Part shown: piece after piece, positions 1-14,843 of the stretch
Position numbering within the stretch: the first letter of the stretch is position 1
Layout of the letters: every line of letters begins with the position of its first letter
Origin: Toxotes chatareus
Taxonomy: Eukaryota; Chordata; Actinopteri; Toxotidae
NCBI GenBank assembly: GCA_016801885.1
Contig: CM028900.1
Span: forward strand, 8,153,501 to 8,217,500
DNA length: 64,000 nucleotides
Direction of reading: 5' to 3'
Position numbers and translations under genes: made by a program
The notes under the pieces: generated by a model
What the model was told of the DNA's origin: nothing
The model's input: the letters and a program-made list of their open reading frames with translations, nothing else
Databases searched by the model: none

Positions 1-3000
1 TCTCTCACACAGATCCCCACATCCATATATGTGTACACACTGACTAAATAACCTTGCTGAGTAAATATATCACAATGTGCTTTTAATACAATTTAATGAA
101 GCTCCCAAACTAGTCCTCACTACAAAGAGACAGCAGCAGCAGCTTGGAAAGTCTAGTTTCATCATGATGTATTTAGCAGCCTGGCTGAATCACCCCAAAC
201 AGGACATTACAGCAGGGATGACTGAATGCCCCCTATTACCAGCCTGTCAGCCTGTAAAAGTCCCCCTTGTGGGATTAATAAAGCTTGATTTAATTTGAAA
301 TGAGTGAGTGGGTCTCCCATGTCTCTGGAGACCATGAGTGGTGATATTCATCTCTCATTGTCCCTCTCAGACCTTTCGTCTGTTCATGTAGCCCTCTGTG
401 TTGACTACTATTTCGCTGCGATTAATGTCATTAACATATTCAATTACAAAAACACTTTTATCCTCTATGAGATTTCTAAAAAATGCAAGTGTTGACATTA
501 TATGGACATGAAAAATAAACATGTATACACTACAAGGGAAATATAAGATGAACTGTAGCTAGTAAAGCTGTTAAAAACAGAGTGCTAGTCAACTGTCTAT
601 TGTTTAGACCAAAATAATATGTTGATGGCCTGTATGATGGGGTGATCTAACCCTAACCCTTGTCTAAACTAATTTAGTTTAGGCCTTTTGTTTTAAAAGA
701 ATGCTTAAAACATTTTTTTTCTAAAAATTAAATCAACTTGAAGAAGAAAAGAGGGATTTATATGAATGAGTGAACAAAAAAAGTCACCATCTCCTTCTGT
801 CTTTTTTGGCATGTGACTGTTTATTTTTCCCTGTAGCTATGGAAACACATGACAGGCTGAGACAGTGATAGGAGAGAGTTCAAGGATGATTTTGGCTCAT
901 ATCAACCCCCAAGGGGGCTGGTGGTGATATTAGTGGTGAAGCTGTGAAAGAGAGATGGGGATGCTCCAGCACCTCTCTGTCGCCTGAAAAACCTCCTATT
1001 CCACCCTTGGGAGAGGGTGTAAGGCCAGTGCCTCTCAAACCCTGGTCCTCTCACCTCAACAGCTGATTAAAGGGCCGTTTCTCTCCCACACAGACACAAA
1101 GACATTCGCAACACAGACAACGCACACAGAAAGTAAGTGCACGGTCACATCTGCAGACACAAAGGCAAACTTACTGCAATACGAAGCAGGGTCCCCTTAA
1201 CAGCCGCCCATCTGTCTTGCCGGCGATCAATGACCAGGATGAAACCCACGCCTGCCGACGACAAACTGGAACACACAGAGAGGCAGTGCATTTAACACAA
1301 ATTACACACTGGTCTATTTTCCCACAGAGATAGTTCGGGGGTGAGCCGAACTTGATTTAGCACCACAGTGAATGGTAAGATTAGATCATGTAAACTATCT
1401 AAACTCTGACTCTTTGAAAGAAAAATAAATAAATAAATAAAAATCACAGTGCAGCAGTCTGGAGAACCACAGAGAAAAGTCAAAGGTTTAAAAGAAGCTG
1501 GTGTAACTTATGTAAAGTAGGGAGCCCACAAAAAATGTAAGTGTGTAAAAGTGTAATGAGGAAAAAAGAAAAAACAAAAAAACATAAAATGTACAGTCAA
1601 GAGGCCAAGTGCTTGTTCACAGCTCACTGTTTTGTTATGCTGCTCTTTATCTTCTTGGACAGCTGGTGCATCCCATAAAAGGAGAGGCTGTGAAGCACCT
1701 CCAGATTTCTTGGCCATCAGGCTCCAGCTCCCTGTTCTCTCCATGCACCCCCCCCCATTCCCCTGCTGCTCTCTCTAGTCCCAGAAGTGAGGAGGGCTGT
1801 ATGCCGACAATCAATGACAATCACATGTGCAGCTCACCAGCAGAATCCCTCATGCTTACCTGAAAACATGATGCACCCACAGCAAAGGCGACACATGAGC
1901 ACCTTAGCACTGTCAGCACCTATCTTGCAGAAATATCCCCGTAATCTTCAAGTATTTGCTTTCAAAGTTGCCATTCTGCCGCTATTAACTGCACAAACAG
2001 GGTTAAAAGAGGAGTCCTTGTAACAAAAAAGTCGAAATGAAAACAGGAGATGTGTAGATCCTAGCGTGCTGTGTTGTTTGAAGGGGAGGGAGCCAATGCC
2101 TCAGACCATCACAGCATCCAGCCTCAGCGTACCCTGTGCGGCATCTGTAAGCTATCCAATGAGACACCGGGAGCTGCTGGGACACAAGCCAATCACAAGA
2201 TGGCTGCAAAGGGACGAACAGCTCTAGTAGCCAATCAGTAGATCTTCATATATGTGGGATGGGGACAGATTCAAAGAGAATGCCACTGTGAGCATGAGGG
2301 TTTCAGTTATTAGGAAAATACAGAATGTTTATCCATGTTGGCCTCTCTACTTTACTCTCTCTCACTATAACATTTACAGTCGTAACGGCTCTTCTCTTAT
2401 TTTTTTCCTGCACTTTCCCTCCCCTTTCATCTTTTCCTATTCTCCTCCTCCATCATCCCCACTTCTCTGCCCCGCATACAATCATCTACACACGCTCTCA
2501 CAGCCTCTCGGGCTTTGGAACCATAAACTGCTTTACATCTCAGCCGCAGAGGAGGAGGAGGGGGAGAGCGGGACAAGAGCTTTTCTGCCTCAAGACATTT
2601 ACAGCTGATGAGATGAGAGGGTGGTTTAGGACGAGCACACAACAACCCAGGTAAAGAGAAAGAACATCCGAAGAACATGACAAAATGCGCCTCTGCAGGT
2701 GCTACTAAACCACGATGACCCAAACTGCGTGCCAGATAACTGTCCTACTTATTTTTTTTTTTAATAATACATGTCATAGAACAGTAACACGTTTGTTTTC
2801 TGTTTTTTTTTTCTTAGTTGTGTTGGTACAGTGAGTAAGCCACATTTACTCTGGTGTTTTCAAAATGCTGATAAAGGTGCACTGACACCTATAAACAAAC
2901 AGTGATCAGCATTTGATTCAGTCTTTGGACCAATTCAGTATTTACACTGTATCAAAACACAGTTTAAGGAACAATTTCCAATTTTGGTTTTGCAGTCAAA

Positions 3001-4232
3001 GGTGATTTTGGATTTCTAAAAACATAAATGGTTATGGTAAATCATACAATGTTATGAATAATTATATTGTATAGTAAACAGACACTGTCTCACATTTAAA
3101 CTACTTAATTTAAATATTAATAGAATTGCCTTGTGATGTTGTGGCTGCATGTGTGTGACTGTCATGGTAATAATTGGACTGCTGAAGTAAAAGTGTGTAG
3201 TAGCACCGTGAGCTGTGAGTTGAGCTGCGAAAAGGCTCTGCCTAATGGCAATGCAGTGATGAGGGAAATTTGCTGCATGAATGCCTATGCAGACATAGCA
3301 ATACACATCCTGCTACACCCTCCCCTCCTTCTGAAGTACTGAACAGAGCAGCGAAAGTGACTGTGAATATAAGTGCAGTGATATATTAAATTAAAAATAG
3401 ATTAAATAACCATGGGAGAAGAAAGCATTAAAATTCAGGCCAAATCTCTGTGTTAACTGCATCTTTTTACCATAAAACCAGTCAATCAAACTAGGTCCAT
3501 GAGTGAATGAACACATGAAGGGCTTAGGAGAGAGATAAAGAAATAAGAAAACTATTTATAAAGCACAAGCACCAAACATTTTTAGCTACAGCTTCTCAAA
3601 GTGCAGAACTGTTTCAGATGGGAACATGGTCTGTGCAAGGACACAGCTCTTAGATCATTTACTGTGTTGTTAGGAAAAAAGCCTGATATAAATGAATTAA
3701 GAACCAGAAAATCATGTGACAAGAAATTATTGAAATATTTAACACATCCAAGCAGTCTGCCTCAGCCTTAATAAAAATAATATTTACAGTTAATATATGT
3801 TAAAAAAGCATACACATGGATGGGATGATAGATTTAACATGTAGAAATCATGTCTGCAATTAATATTGATCCAAAGGTATTCATTTCGAACTAGCAGCAG
3901 CTGTTCAAGGTTATGATACACAGACATTTGCCCCTGGCTGTGGACTATGTATGCCCCATCAGGGGTGTTGGTCCCCTCAGCTAGCTCCAGCCATCTGTTC
4001 CTGTATTCACAACAGCTTCTGATTGGACGACCTTCCTTCAGATGACTGGTAACCTCTGCACTCCTCAGAGGAGGTGAATTTATTTTTATTGAAATAAAAA
4101 TATGGAGGAATAATTTCATAATTATTTTTTTACAGTCCACTCACATATTATTTAAAAGCCTTTAAAGACAAAAACTTACTGTACTGTATGCCTTAATACA
4201 GACACATGAGTGTGAGCAGGTGTGTGTGAAAA

Positions 4233-4305
<73 letters not shown>

Positions 4306-6908
4306 CCTTCAGAGCACAGCTCTGCTCAGCTGTCTGTATGCATTATTCAGATTCAAACAGTCAGAATCACTGTGGTTTCTATTTTTACTTGCTTTGCCAT
4401 TCCAGGCAAGATGAAGGAAGGATGTGACAGAAAGGAGGAAGGGCTAAATGAAGAAACTGAAAGACTTAACTGTGAGGAAAATATCAAAGAAAAAATAAAA
4501 ATGAACAGCAAAAAAGGGGACACAAGACTGTTGACTGTTCTGGGGGGATATATGGGGGAAATGGTGGTCTTATACCGTTTCCCCTCCCCCCTTGTCTCCT
4601 CTGGTCTTCCCATGTGTACAAAGACAATCTGCAGAAGACTGATAAAGACCCTGGATTATGAATTGGCCCTCTTATTAATACAGGAATCACAACCCCTCTT
4701 CTCCTTTTACAGATATCTGGGCAATGAACTAGCTGTCTCATCCACTGAGCAAATCTTCAGTATTCAACATCTTTAAGAATTCAAGTTATGATTAAGTGTC
4801 CACTGCCATCTACTGGCAGACTTCATATACAAATGCATCTTCAATTTTTAAGGTCTGCTGTCTCCCTTACTTCATACTGTCACTCCTTCATCCAACCATT
4901 TCCAATTCACTTCACCCATCTTTGCTTCACCACTATGCCTGTCTTTGGAATGCAGAAAAAAATGAGAGAAAATCCAAGCTCCACACAGAAATGCCTCATT
5001 CGGTCAGGTTTAAACTTGAAACCACTCTCCAACTTTATCACATGACTGCATCATTGAGGCAGAGACAAGCCGATGATGACACCAAGAGAGCGGAAGGTGT
5101 TTAAAAAAAAAAAAAAAGCGAGTGCTGTTAAACAAGGAAAGACAGGAAATAAGGTAGAGAAAAAATCTGAGGTGATACAAAAGGTGAGAGAGGGAGGTGT
5201 GGATATCAGCAACAATCTCAGATTTGTGTGTGTTTGTGTGTTTGTGTGACAATCAGGCAGTGAGAGACTTTACCTGGGCACACTAGTCAGGTAGGTGAGC
5301 ACGTTGTGGAACTCTCTGTCGGTGATCTCTCCAAATGCTGGGAATTCTGGAAACACAATGATGGGGCTGCCGTTATCTCCTCTACCCCCTAGAAAACAAA
5401 AAATATATTAGAAAAAAGAGGAACACTGAAACTTTATATAAAAATTAATTTAAGTTTAAAGATAAGGCAACATCCTAGCTTTCTTGGTTTCTGGGCAGAT
5501 GTTGAGAGCTTTGTTAATCAATCTGACCCAGAAAATACCTTTCAAAATACGACAGTAAAAATAAAAGAATAGAGCACTGAATAAGAAGAAACCACATGTG
5601 GCCACATGGGGGCACTGATGTTAAAGCTCTGTGACTGATGAGTGGAGGCAGGGCAGAAAAAAAAAATAATCAGTGTCCATCATAACAAATAATTTAGTCT
5701 CATACGCTTACATCTAAAAACAGGCAAGGAGAAGCCAGTGGCCTGAAGTGCTTCATTCAAAATACAGGAATCTAAAAGCTTATTGAAAGGTCCTGTGAAA
5801 AGGGGTCCCCTGCAGATCTATCTTAAGAAATTTAACTTTTCACTGTAGCTGACTAATGTTGTCTCCCTGTGATGATTATTCTGATAAGTAAAGAATATTC
5901 CTGTTAATTTTTATAGGATTCTGATAATGCTTGATTTCCATTAAATCCGTATAGCTTCATTACTACAGTGACTGACAGTCTTAATACAAGTTTTTTTCCT
6001 TTGTTTCCCCTTGGTTTGTAAGTAGCTGGTACTTTATCCCTATATTTCCCTTTTCTACCACTCTGGCAGCTATTAATGAAAAACTGTACACATTTAGTAG
6101 CCTTGTAATATATGTCTGAGAAGAATAAAAAAAAGATTAAACACAAAACATGAAGTGAATCAGTATGTGGAAAAAAGGAAGACTAAGGCTCTTCAAGTGT
6201 CAACCAACAGCTGATTTAAAATTAAATTATTAAAAATTAAATAATTAAAAATAAACTGTTTTATACGGAAAAAGTAATATGATCTCATTATCTTACCCCT
6301 TATTCCTCCCATCTTACCACAAATTTTCACAACATTTGGAAACTGCTCTTATGTGTCATTAAACAGAAAGAAGCTTCATTAAAAATACAGCAAATCTTCT
6401 TCCTAAGAACAATGTGGGTACGGTTTGATGTGATTTGATTTGTCGCCTGGAGACCTAAATAAACAACCCACATAAGTGCAATTAGACTTTAATACCAAAT
6501 ATGAGACATCCCCTTTCTACAACTGAGCCTCACCCACTTCAAACCAGTGTGAAGAGCACAGACCAAAAAAAAAAAAAACACATAATACAAAAATCTCTTC
6601 TGTGAAATGACCAAAACTGCTCCAGCGCTGGCAGACGGTTGTGTTCCATGGCTTTTATTAAGAAGCCAACTGAGAAAATGCTTTTCTTAGGGCAATCTCA
6701 CCTCTTACACGTGCACACACAAACACACACACGCACGGACACTATCTCACTCCTTGTGTGGAACAGCTGCTCTGTCAGTTCATGTGACTGGAATATCAAT
6801 CTGTCTGGCTTTTCTTCTCTCATTGCTATAGCAACAGCAAGTGCATGGTCATGGTTTCAACGTCTGCAAAATGGTTCCCAACTCTGCTATAGCCACAAGG
6901 TCACCTCT

Positions 6909-6973
<65 letters not shown>

Positions 6974-9900
6974 CAGCAGAAATATTCTGAAAAGGCATGT
7001 GTAGGGATGAAAACATGACCTGGACATTTAGAAGGAGTGAATGATCACGTAACAGTAGCAAAAAAGCGGCAGGTATCTGGACCAAAACCTGTCAACCACT
7101 GAAGAGGAAAAGGAGGGAGGTGACATTTGAATAGCAAAACATGACTGCCAGGGGACACCAGCTGACAGGAACTATGCAAATATCAAGTGGAACGGTTAAT
7201 ATATAAACAATTGCTCAGAGATGAGAAAGACATGGGGGCGTCACCTGAAAGGAAGGCGAACTGCTTCTTGAGGTCAGGCGTGATGTCAGCAGCGCGGAGA
7301 GGACTGCTGTCCAGCTGCATAATTTCATCTGGGAAAAAAGAAAGAAGTGCAAATATAAGTGACAGATCAGAGGTGAAGATGTGCAGGTTGGCCCGAAGCC
7401 TGAGGTCTCTTATCAAGTTTGCTTAATTGCTATGTTTATAATTTATATTTTATAATTTGCACATAACCACCTTCTTCAGGCAATGTATAAAGTGGTCCTT
7501 TGCCAGACATACTATATACAGGCAGATATAAAACTTAAATGCATTTTCCAATAAAAATAGCTATGGCAGTAGCATTCAGCCAGCATCGAATACATTAAGG
7601 TTTGTGGTGATCGCAGCTCCGTACCCCCCATGGACTCCGTTCATAAGGATTAAATTAATCAGATTTAAGGTTCATTCCCACACTAGGAAACAGAGATTCT
7701 GGTCATACAAGGGCTGAACTGGTGGCTGGCCAGCAGACACCCATAGGGCAGGAGGGGCGGTGGGGAATTACTAGTCTAGCCAGTGATTTTTTTGGCCAGC
7801 TGACAGACTGTATACCTTTGTATGTCATTACAATATCAAAACATGCAGGAAGTTTTTACAGTAATACACTCAGGAAGCAGAAAAAATACAGGCCTTTTCC
7901 ACTGTGGTCTAATTTCTAAGACAAAGCGCAAATTAGAAGTTATTCACTCTGATGAAGTGAATGTGGAAAAGATGTAGGTTACACTGAGAAACATCTGTGT
8001 CTGACAGCTGTTAGGTCTCATGAATATCATTCATTAAACGTAAACAGCATCCATGCAACATACAGCACATGAATCAATTTGTATTCAAGAAACTTTTGAA
8101 CAAAAACTGGCCACAGTTCAACTTGAAACTGAGAGCAAAACAGCAAAAGCCAAAACAGATCAATACAGGAAAATTGGCAACGTACAGTTCATTGCTACTG
8201 GATTACAATGCTACTGCTTTGTGTCTCTCTCACGCTCTTCTGTTTGCACAAGCTAAAGGTACACATCCAATTATTTTACATTTTACAAACTGAATTCAAT
8301 TTAAGATTCACTTATGTCATACCGAAAGTGAAAAATTAGCACTGTGGTCAAATACTGCTCTGAGAAGCTGATGTAAGGTAACTAATTTACCTTGCGGCAT
8401 TTTGACAAGGAAACGTTTGTGCTAAGATGCCATTTATCAAGGCAGTTCAACAACAGCAGTAAAGATTAAAATCTGAATAATTCCTCACTTACTGGCCATG
8501 TTTTAAGGTGCCTGCATATTTTATATTTAGTTCCAGTCAAATGGCGCTCTGTAGGCATCCGTGCCATGAAAGCTAAGAGACCACATCTCAGGTCAGAGCC
8601 GACATAGTTCAGAGTCATAAAAAAATGAAGCACTGGCCTCTACGGCCCTTCATTACTTTTCCATTTTCTGTATAAAAGCACTACTTGCTTACCAAGATCC
8701 CCAGGGTTATAGAACTGCAGTCTTCTGCATGCAAAAAATAGTGTTGTGTTAAAAATGTGACAACCTCTCTGTTGTACACAGACTGTTTTACGATGCTGTA
8801 CTTCAGGTAAAATAGGCTGCAGCTGTGAAAACACACATGAAAATCACTGGGAAATTGAAAAGTCAGACTACGGGAAGGGTGTTTCTCACGGTCACAGACA
8901 TTATCACGTAAATGTGGTCACAGTACAAACATAGACAGGTAAGTTAAAGTAACAGAAAGAGCAATATTGACTTTTGGTCTTAAGCTGACTTTGTTTGCTC
9001 CGTTTTTCTGAGGTAGTCCATGATGAGTCACCATGCAATGCTGGAAATGTTATTCCGCGCAGTTCATGTCTTTCAAAATACCACTTCATTATTTGTAAAG
9101 CTCATAATCATTATCCATCAAAAATTTTAAATTACGTTTGTACGTAAGTTTATACTACAGCTAGAAACAGTCCCTTTACTAACACAGACATTTCTGCTCC
9201 CCTCATGCTGAGGAAGGCGGAGCATGAAAAATGTGAGGAGATATAATTATGTTAATTCAAAGGACTTTTGCTCCTGGCTGAAAGGACTTTTAGAGACATA
9301 ACACAGAATAAAAGATAACAAGTAGAGACTCTTCCTTCCTTTGTTTTTTTCTGAATATTAAGTCCGCACTAGCATGGTAACCTCAAAGAGACTCTCAGAC
9401 CAAAAAAAAAAAAACAAACCCCACACAGTCTCAAAGAATCAAGGATATAAGAAACTACACTGATATGACATATATGAATACACAGTCTATCCCAAGAGCT
9501 TTCCCTGTAAGGCACTGTACCTGTCCTGTGATGCATGGAACAGCGGTGACACCAGACTCATCCACCTAGTCTGGCTTCATACTCATTGGAATTACAGAAC
9601 ATCACATTATATCCCTCAGTGTTACATATGTTCCCCTCTTTCTTCCTGTGCGTTAAGACAACTGTCTTTGTCTCTCAGCCCATCCCTTTCACTTTGAGCT
9701 CTCCTATGAATGCAGTTTAAACAAACCAAAAAGGCCTGACAGTACTTTCTGTTTGGCAATGAGACCTATCAGGTGACTAAGCCTTAAGGTATTACTACAT
9801 TGACATTCATCTCCTCTCCCTCTCTCTCCCACACACAAACACTCACATGGGGACAGGACTCATGCAAATGTGTCTTCTAGGTTTGGCCTCCTTTAAACCA

Positions 9901-12900
9901 TTTTCCTCTGAGACCAGCTGGTGCCATGACTGATGTGTCAAAACAACATCAATCAAAGGTTTAACCCAGTCAGGAGACTTAAAGGACCATACCATGTTTT
10001 TTTTGTGATTTGAGATTTTTGTCATGTGTGTACTGTACAAGCTCATTGACAACTGTACAGTGAAAATCTTTTATATTTTGCATCACTGTTGTCACATGAA
10101 CATTTCAGCACTTTTGTGTTGTTTTCCTTCAAAATAACATGATAACATGATAACTACATATTATGTATACATTTTAATTCATTTTGGAATAGGAAGACAC
10201 AGATGTCATCAAAAAACAAGCTACTAAAAAGAATGTTTAATGCAACAGAACAAGACACGGCAGCTGCAAGCAGGAATATTTTGGAAAAATCTCCTAGTTG
10301 CTGTGTGTTCAATGATGCTCTGATATCCCACATTTGAGAAACGTCTGCCAAAAACATTATTTGTGGCCCATGCCGTCAGATAAACCACCCACTCACCCAC
10401 CCACCCAATATGAAATGGGCAGTGTGAATCTGGTGGTTTCTTGCATTTTACTGTTGCTGTTTTACTGAACTCTTGTAACCTGATCACAGGGGTCTGGACA
10501 GGTCCAAGCAAAAATGTTGGTTAGAAAACAGGTGGGGAAAATCAAATCGTCTGTTGTTATAGCTCATAGAAATAAAAAGACAAGAACAACACTGGTTCTC
10601 AAACTTTAACCAATACCATTAGGATTCAATAGGCAACTTCTTTTTAGGAATTCCTGATCACTGAAGCAGGTGGTTTTACGTCTTATGACAGCAGGAGACC
10701 AATGAGATTGATGCGTCATTTCTGCTTATCTACCATGTCCAGACACAGACAAACACAGCTAACCGCACTAGCTCATCTACTATAAATTAAAAGCCTTCCT
10801 GTTGCTGGACAAACATTATTGATTTCACACACTCTCATGGACTGTGCCAGTTTGTCATACATTTTTTTTTAAGGCCAAATCAGTTTTGTTCCTTCTACCC
10901 TTATCATGCTGAAAGGGAATAAGGTATTGATTGTCTTCCATCTTGCCTATTGACTGGATACTATTTCCAATAACGTGTAGTTAACAGATATTGATTAGGG
11001 ACAACTGACTGATATTTACTGAGTTACCTGAGACACAGCTTCCTTTTCTTCTTTGCTTTGAGGTTAACCTGAAGCGAGGGTGTGCACACCAAAGTGGCTC
11101 CTTAACAGAAGCCAGGCAAGTGGGAATGAGACTAGATAAATGACCATATCTGTGACGTTTGTAACCAGTGTTGCCATGTGGCCACTCACTGCCTGAGGTG
11201 TTTGGACACAAAACTGCAACTGTCCAGTCATCTACAGAGAACTCCCAGGTACTGACGCACTCCATACGGACTCAAGTTCACACAGAAACCTCCATCAGTT
11301 TCCACTTTCTGACCCTGCCTCACTTAACCGGCCACACCTTGCCCCCAGCAACTCCCACACATATCAAATCAAACCCCTCAACCCTCAACCCCCAACCCCC
11401 CACCACCACCCAGACCAGTGAGAGCCACACTTTGTTTCCAGAGAGAGGCTATTCTGTTACTGAAAAATCCCCTCCTGAATGATGTCATACTTGAGTTTCA
11501 GTCACTTGTTGGGGTCACCTTCTGTTCTATACTACAAAATAATATCCACTAAATTTCCTCTATATTTTTCTTCCCCACCCCCTTTCTCCCTATTATTTCA
11601 GGGACTTCCTTCCAAACTTCCACTTACGGTTCTCACAGTATTATACAAACCTTAAAAGGCCCCCTGGCCACCTGAAGGGAGAGAAAGAGCCAGTATCAGA
11701 TACTACTGTATTTCTAACAAAAGGACAGAGTGAAACCACTCAAGTGTCTTTTCCCATCTCTTTTCCTTATATGTTCACTCATCAATGAGAATCGATCATG
11801 TCACAACAATCTAATGAGAGTTCAGGAATATACTGAAGAAACCAAGTTTATTATTAATGTTTTATTGTCTCCGGGGTGGTCTAAATGAAACTCACTCTGT
11901 GTATATTGACACACACAGGCCACATCCTCCCAGAAAGAAAATAAGAATTATGAAGCTCAACGATGAGGGCTCAAATTACATTTGTTGTTTATTTTACTCA
12001 CCTGTTGCCTGTAATGTATTACATAATAGATAATTTGAAGATACCAAAGTCTTTGCTGTTTTAACCTTGTAATAAAATGACAAATTACATTTTCATTCCC
12101 CGTTATACAAACATAATGTGCTTCTTCTGCTCCTTACTGACGAGGTAATTCTGCTAAGGAGAAAATACACTGCCTTTTTCCCTGAACATAAAATTATTTC
12201 AACACTCCCTACAAACACACACGTAAACGCAAACTCACATACGCACCACCTGCTGGTTGAGGCGCTAATGTTCTTTAAAAGGCTTAACGATGGGGATTAG
12301 CGTCCACTCACGCTCACGTTTGTGGGTGACGAGTCAAACGTTAGTGGGTCACAGTCACACACCTGGACTGCCTGCCACTGCTGACACAGATTAAACAGGA
12401 CTAGAGCAGAAGCCTGAAATCCTGGTTCACCAGGCCAGAAAGGACAAAAACACACACACAAAAAAAATAAAAAAGTAAAAACCTTTCAACTGTAGAGGAA
12501 GCTGGTCATTAGATTGTTAATATTTCTTAAATATTAACAATCTAATATTAAATATTAGATTGTTAATATTTAAGAAATAGCTGCTTCAGCCAGAGGTACT
12601 TGTTTCTGCCCAGTCCTTCCTTGCCCTCATAAAGGAAATGTGAAATTATTCTAAAAATATAATGAACTCTGAATGTTGGACAGGTCATGGGTGGGGAAAG
12701 AAAAGAGCAGAGAACATTGGAAGCCCACAAAGAGGGAAGTGGGGGAGGGCAACAATTGGAAATAAGGGGCTTATGGTCATGGAAGAGGAGTGACAGAGAT
12801 AAAGCAAATCACTAAACAGGGCTGAGCAGTGAGAGGTGAGTCTGTATAATATCATGAGGAAAGCACAAGGGGTGAGAGGGTTCAGATGAAGTTTAAAAGT

Positions 12901-14780
12901 TAATTAGTCCAAAACGCATGTAAAAAAAAATTGGAACCCCCCCAAAGCAGAGTATAGTAATGCATCACTGTTGATTAATATCACAATGTTACATAGGTAA
13001 CACCAGATCCCAAAAAACAGCAACACAAAGTACATGGATGAGCACAAAGCATCTGATTCCTCTGTCATTTACAGAGCTTATGTTTTCAGAGTGTAGTAGA
13101 TCTAAAAAGGCAAAGGAACAGATATTTCTGAAACTGTACCGCCAAGTGCTATTTTCCAGTCCCACCACTCAATGGTAGCAAAGGTAGGGGGCAGAAGAAA
13201 TCAGACAGAACAGTGTCAGGGACAGGGTGGAAGATGTCAAGCTGAGATAACAGAACCAAACTGAAGTTAATGTAATACGGGGATAAACTGCCCACAGAAA
13301 CAGGTCAATACAGTATTTTGACAGAAAGTCAAGGGAAGAATTATCATGTGACACATAGGGGAAGAAAGGATAAGCGAAAACAGTAAGAAAACATATGACA
13401 CCTACCACGCAGCCAGTGGCAGCACCGTGAAAATCTGTAGTATCTTTCTACCTCCTCCAGAGAAATCCGTACATGGCCCCCACTCTCCTCAGCTGGCCAC
13501 AAACACACATCAAACGTTCCCTCGTTCACCTCCTCCTCTTTGACTTCCTCAGTTTGATCATCAGTCCCACCATTTTTGACTTTTTTTGACTCAGAGTCAG
13601 CTTCCATCTCACCTTCCTCTTGAGTGTGACTCCCTCCATCCTCTCCTGTGCTTCCCTCTCTTTGCACCTTACTATTAGACTGAGAATCTGTGTGCCCTGT
13701 AATCACAAACCAGTGTAACTCCTCTACGTCTGGGCATTCATCAGAACCTGTGCTCACCTTCCCTGCTAGACTGAACTCTGAATCTGCTTCCATGCAAAAC
13801 TCTGACTCTAACTCAACCTCCACATCCTCCTCCATCAAGAAGCCTGAATCTGCCATTTCCTCTCCTCCCATCCTGCTGTTCCAGGCCTCCTCTTGTACAC
13901 TCCTCTTCTGCAACACTTGTTCCATGCAGCAAAAGGTGTCACAATAACAATATCCCTCTCATTCTGACTCCAACTTTCCAGAGGAGCCACATTCAGACTC
14001 TCAATCTCTGTCAGGCTGCAGGTGCTCTCCAACCTGCAGGACGTCACTCAGTAACTGTGAGGACTTCCTATTGCAACCTCAGGTTACCGTCCCTGTAGAC
14101 AAAAGCCACAGTGTAGCACTCAACCCCACCCTTCCTGTTTGCCCGACTACCCTTATCCCTCCCCTAAAGGACAATTACCTGACCCCTCCTGGCTCAACAG
14201 CAATGCATTCAACCTGCTAATATGTGTGAGTATGTGTGAGTATGTGTATGTGTATGTGTGTATGTGTATGTGTGAGTCTGAGTCTTCTAAAAAGGGATCC
14301 AGAAATTCTGAAACTGAAATGTTAAGTTATGTTGTGCTACAGTGGTTACGTAGGTACTTTTTGCTCCCTGAGCTCATTTACCTAGGCCAACAAAGCCCGG
14401 GCTCCTCGTCTGCCTTATCTCAGAATATGTGGACCAAAAGTACAAAGCCTCCATTCTGACCAGCTCATTCAAACACTGCCTGCATCCCCATTTAACCATT
14501 CACAGACTGTATCTATTCAAAGCCTCTATTCTTGTTTACACCAGTCAAAAGGCCCCATTCTTACAAACTTACTGAAAGACTTAATTCTAATGAGACCTCT
14601 CAAAGACGAACACTGTTTCTTAACAGAATGTGGCAATTTAGATGCCGTTTCAATGAGTTGTGTAAAAGATATATTCCAGTCTAAATGAACTAATAGACAT
14701 CACTCTGTCTCCCAGTGCAGTCAGTACCTACTAAAAGAAGTCCAGTGGTGCAAAAAGGTTTGAGAGGAGATGTTCGTGTT

Positions 14781-14843
<63 letters not shown>

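Noticed and set aside
647..662. Telomere-like CCCTAA repeats
   Set aside because: Only two units; expected by chance and not an interstitial telomeric array.
1175..1251. Acceptor GGCAG at about 1,252 as the start of the mcf2l Sec14 exon
   Set aside because: It puts the exon out of phase with the previous one; the CCAG at 1,266 gives SLSSAGVGFILVIDRR in frame.
2252..2723. Overlapping open frames near 2.3-2.7 kb on both strands
   Set aside because: Low-complexity pyrimidine/purine-rich sequence, no splice phase that fits mcf2l, no homology recognised.
4222..4776. Plus-strand frame of 184 codons starting with a His-Thr repeat
   Set aside because: Its first part is translation of the CA microsatellite and the rest has no recognisable protein features. 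It is intronic to mcf2l.
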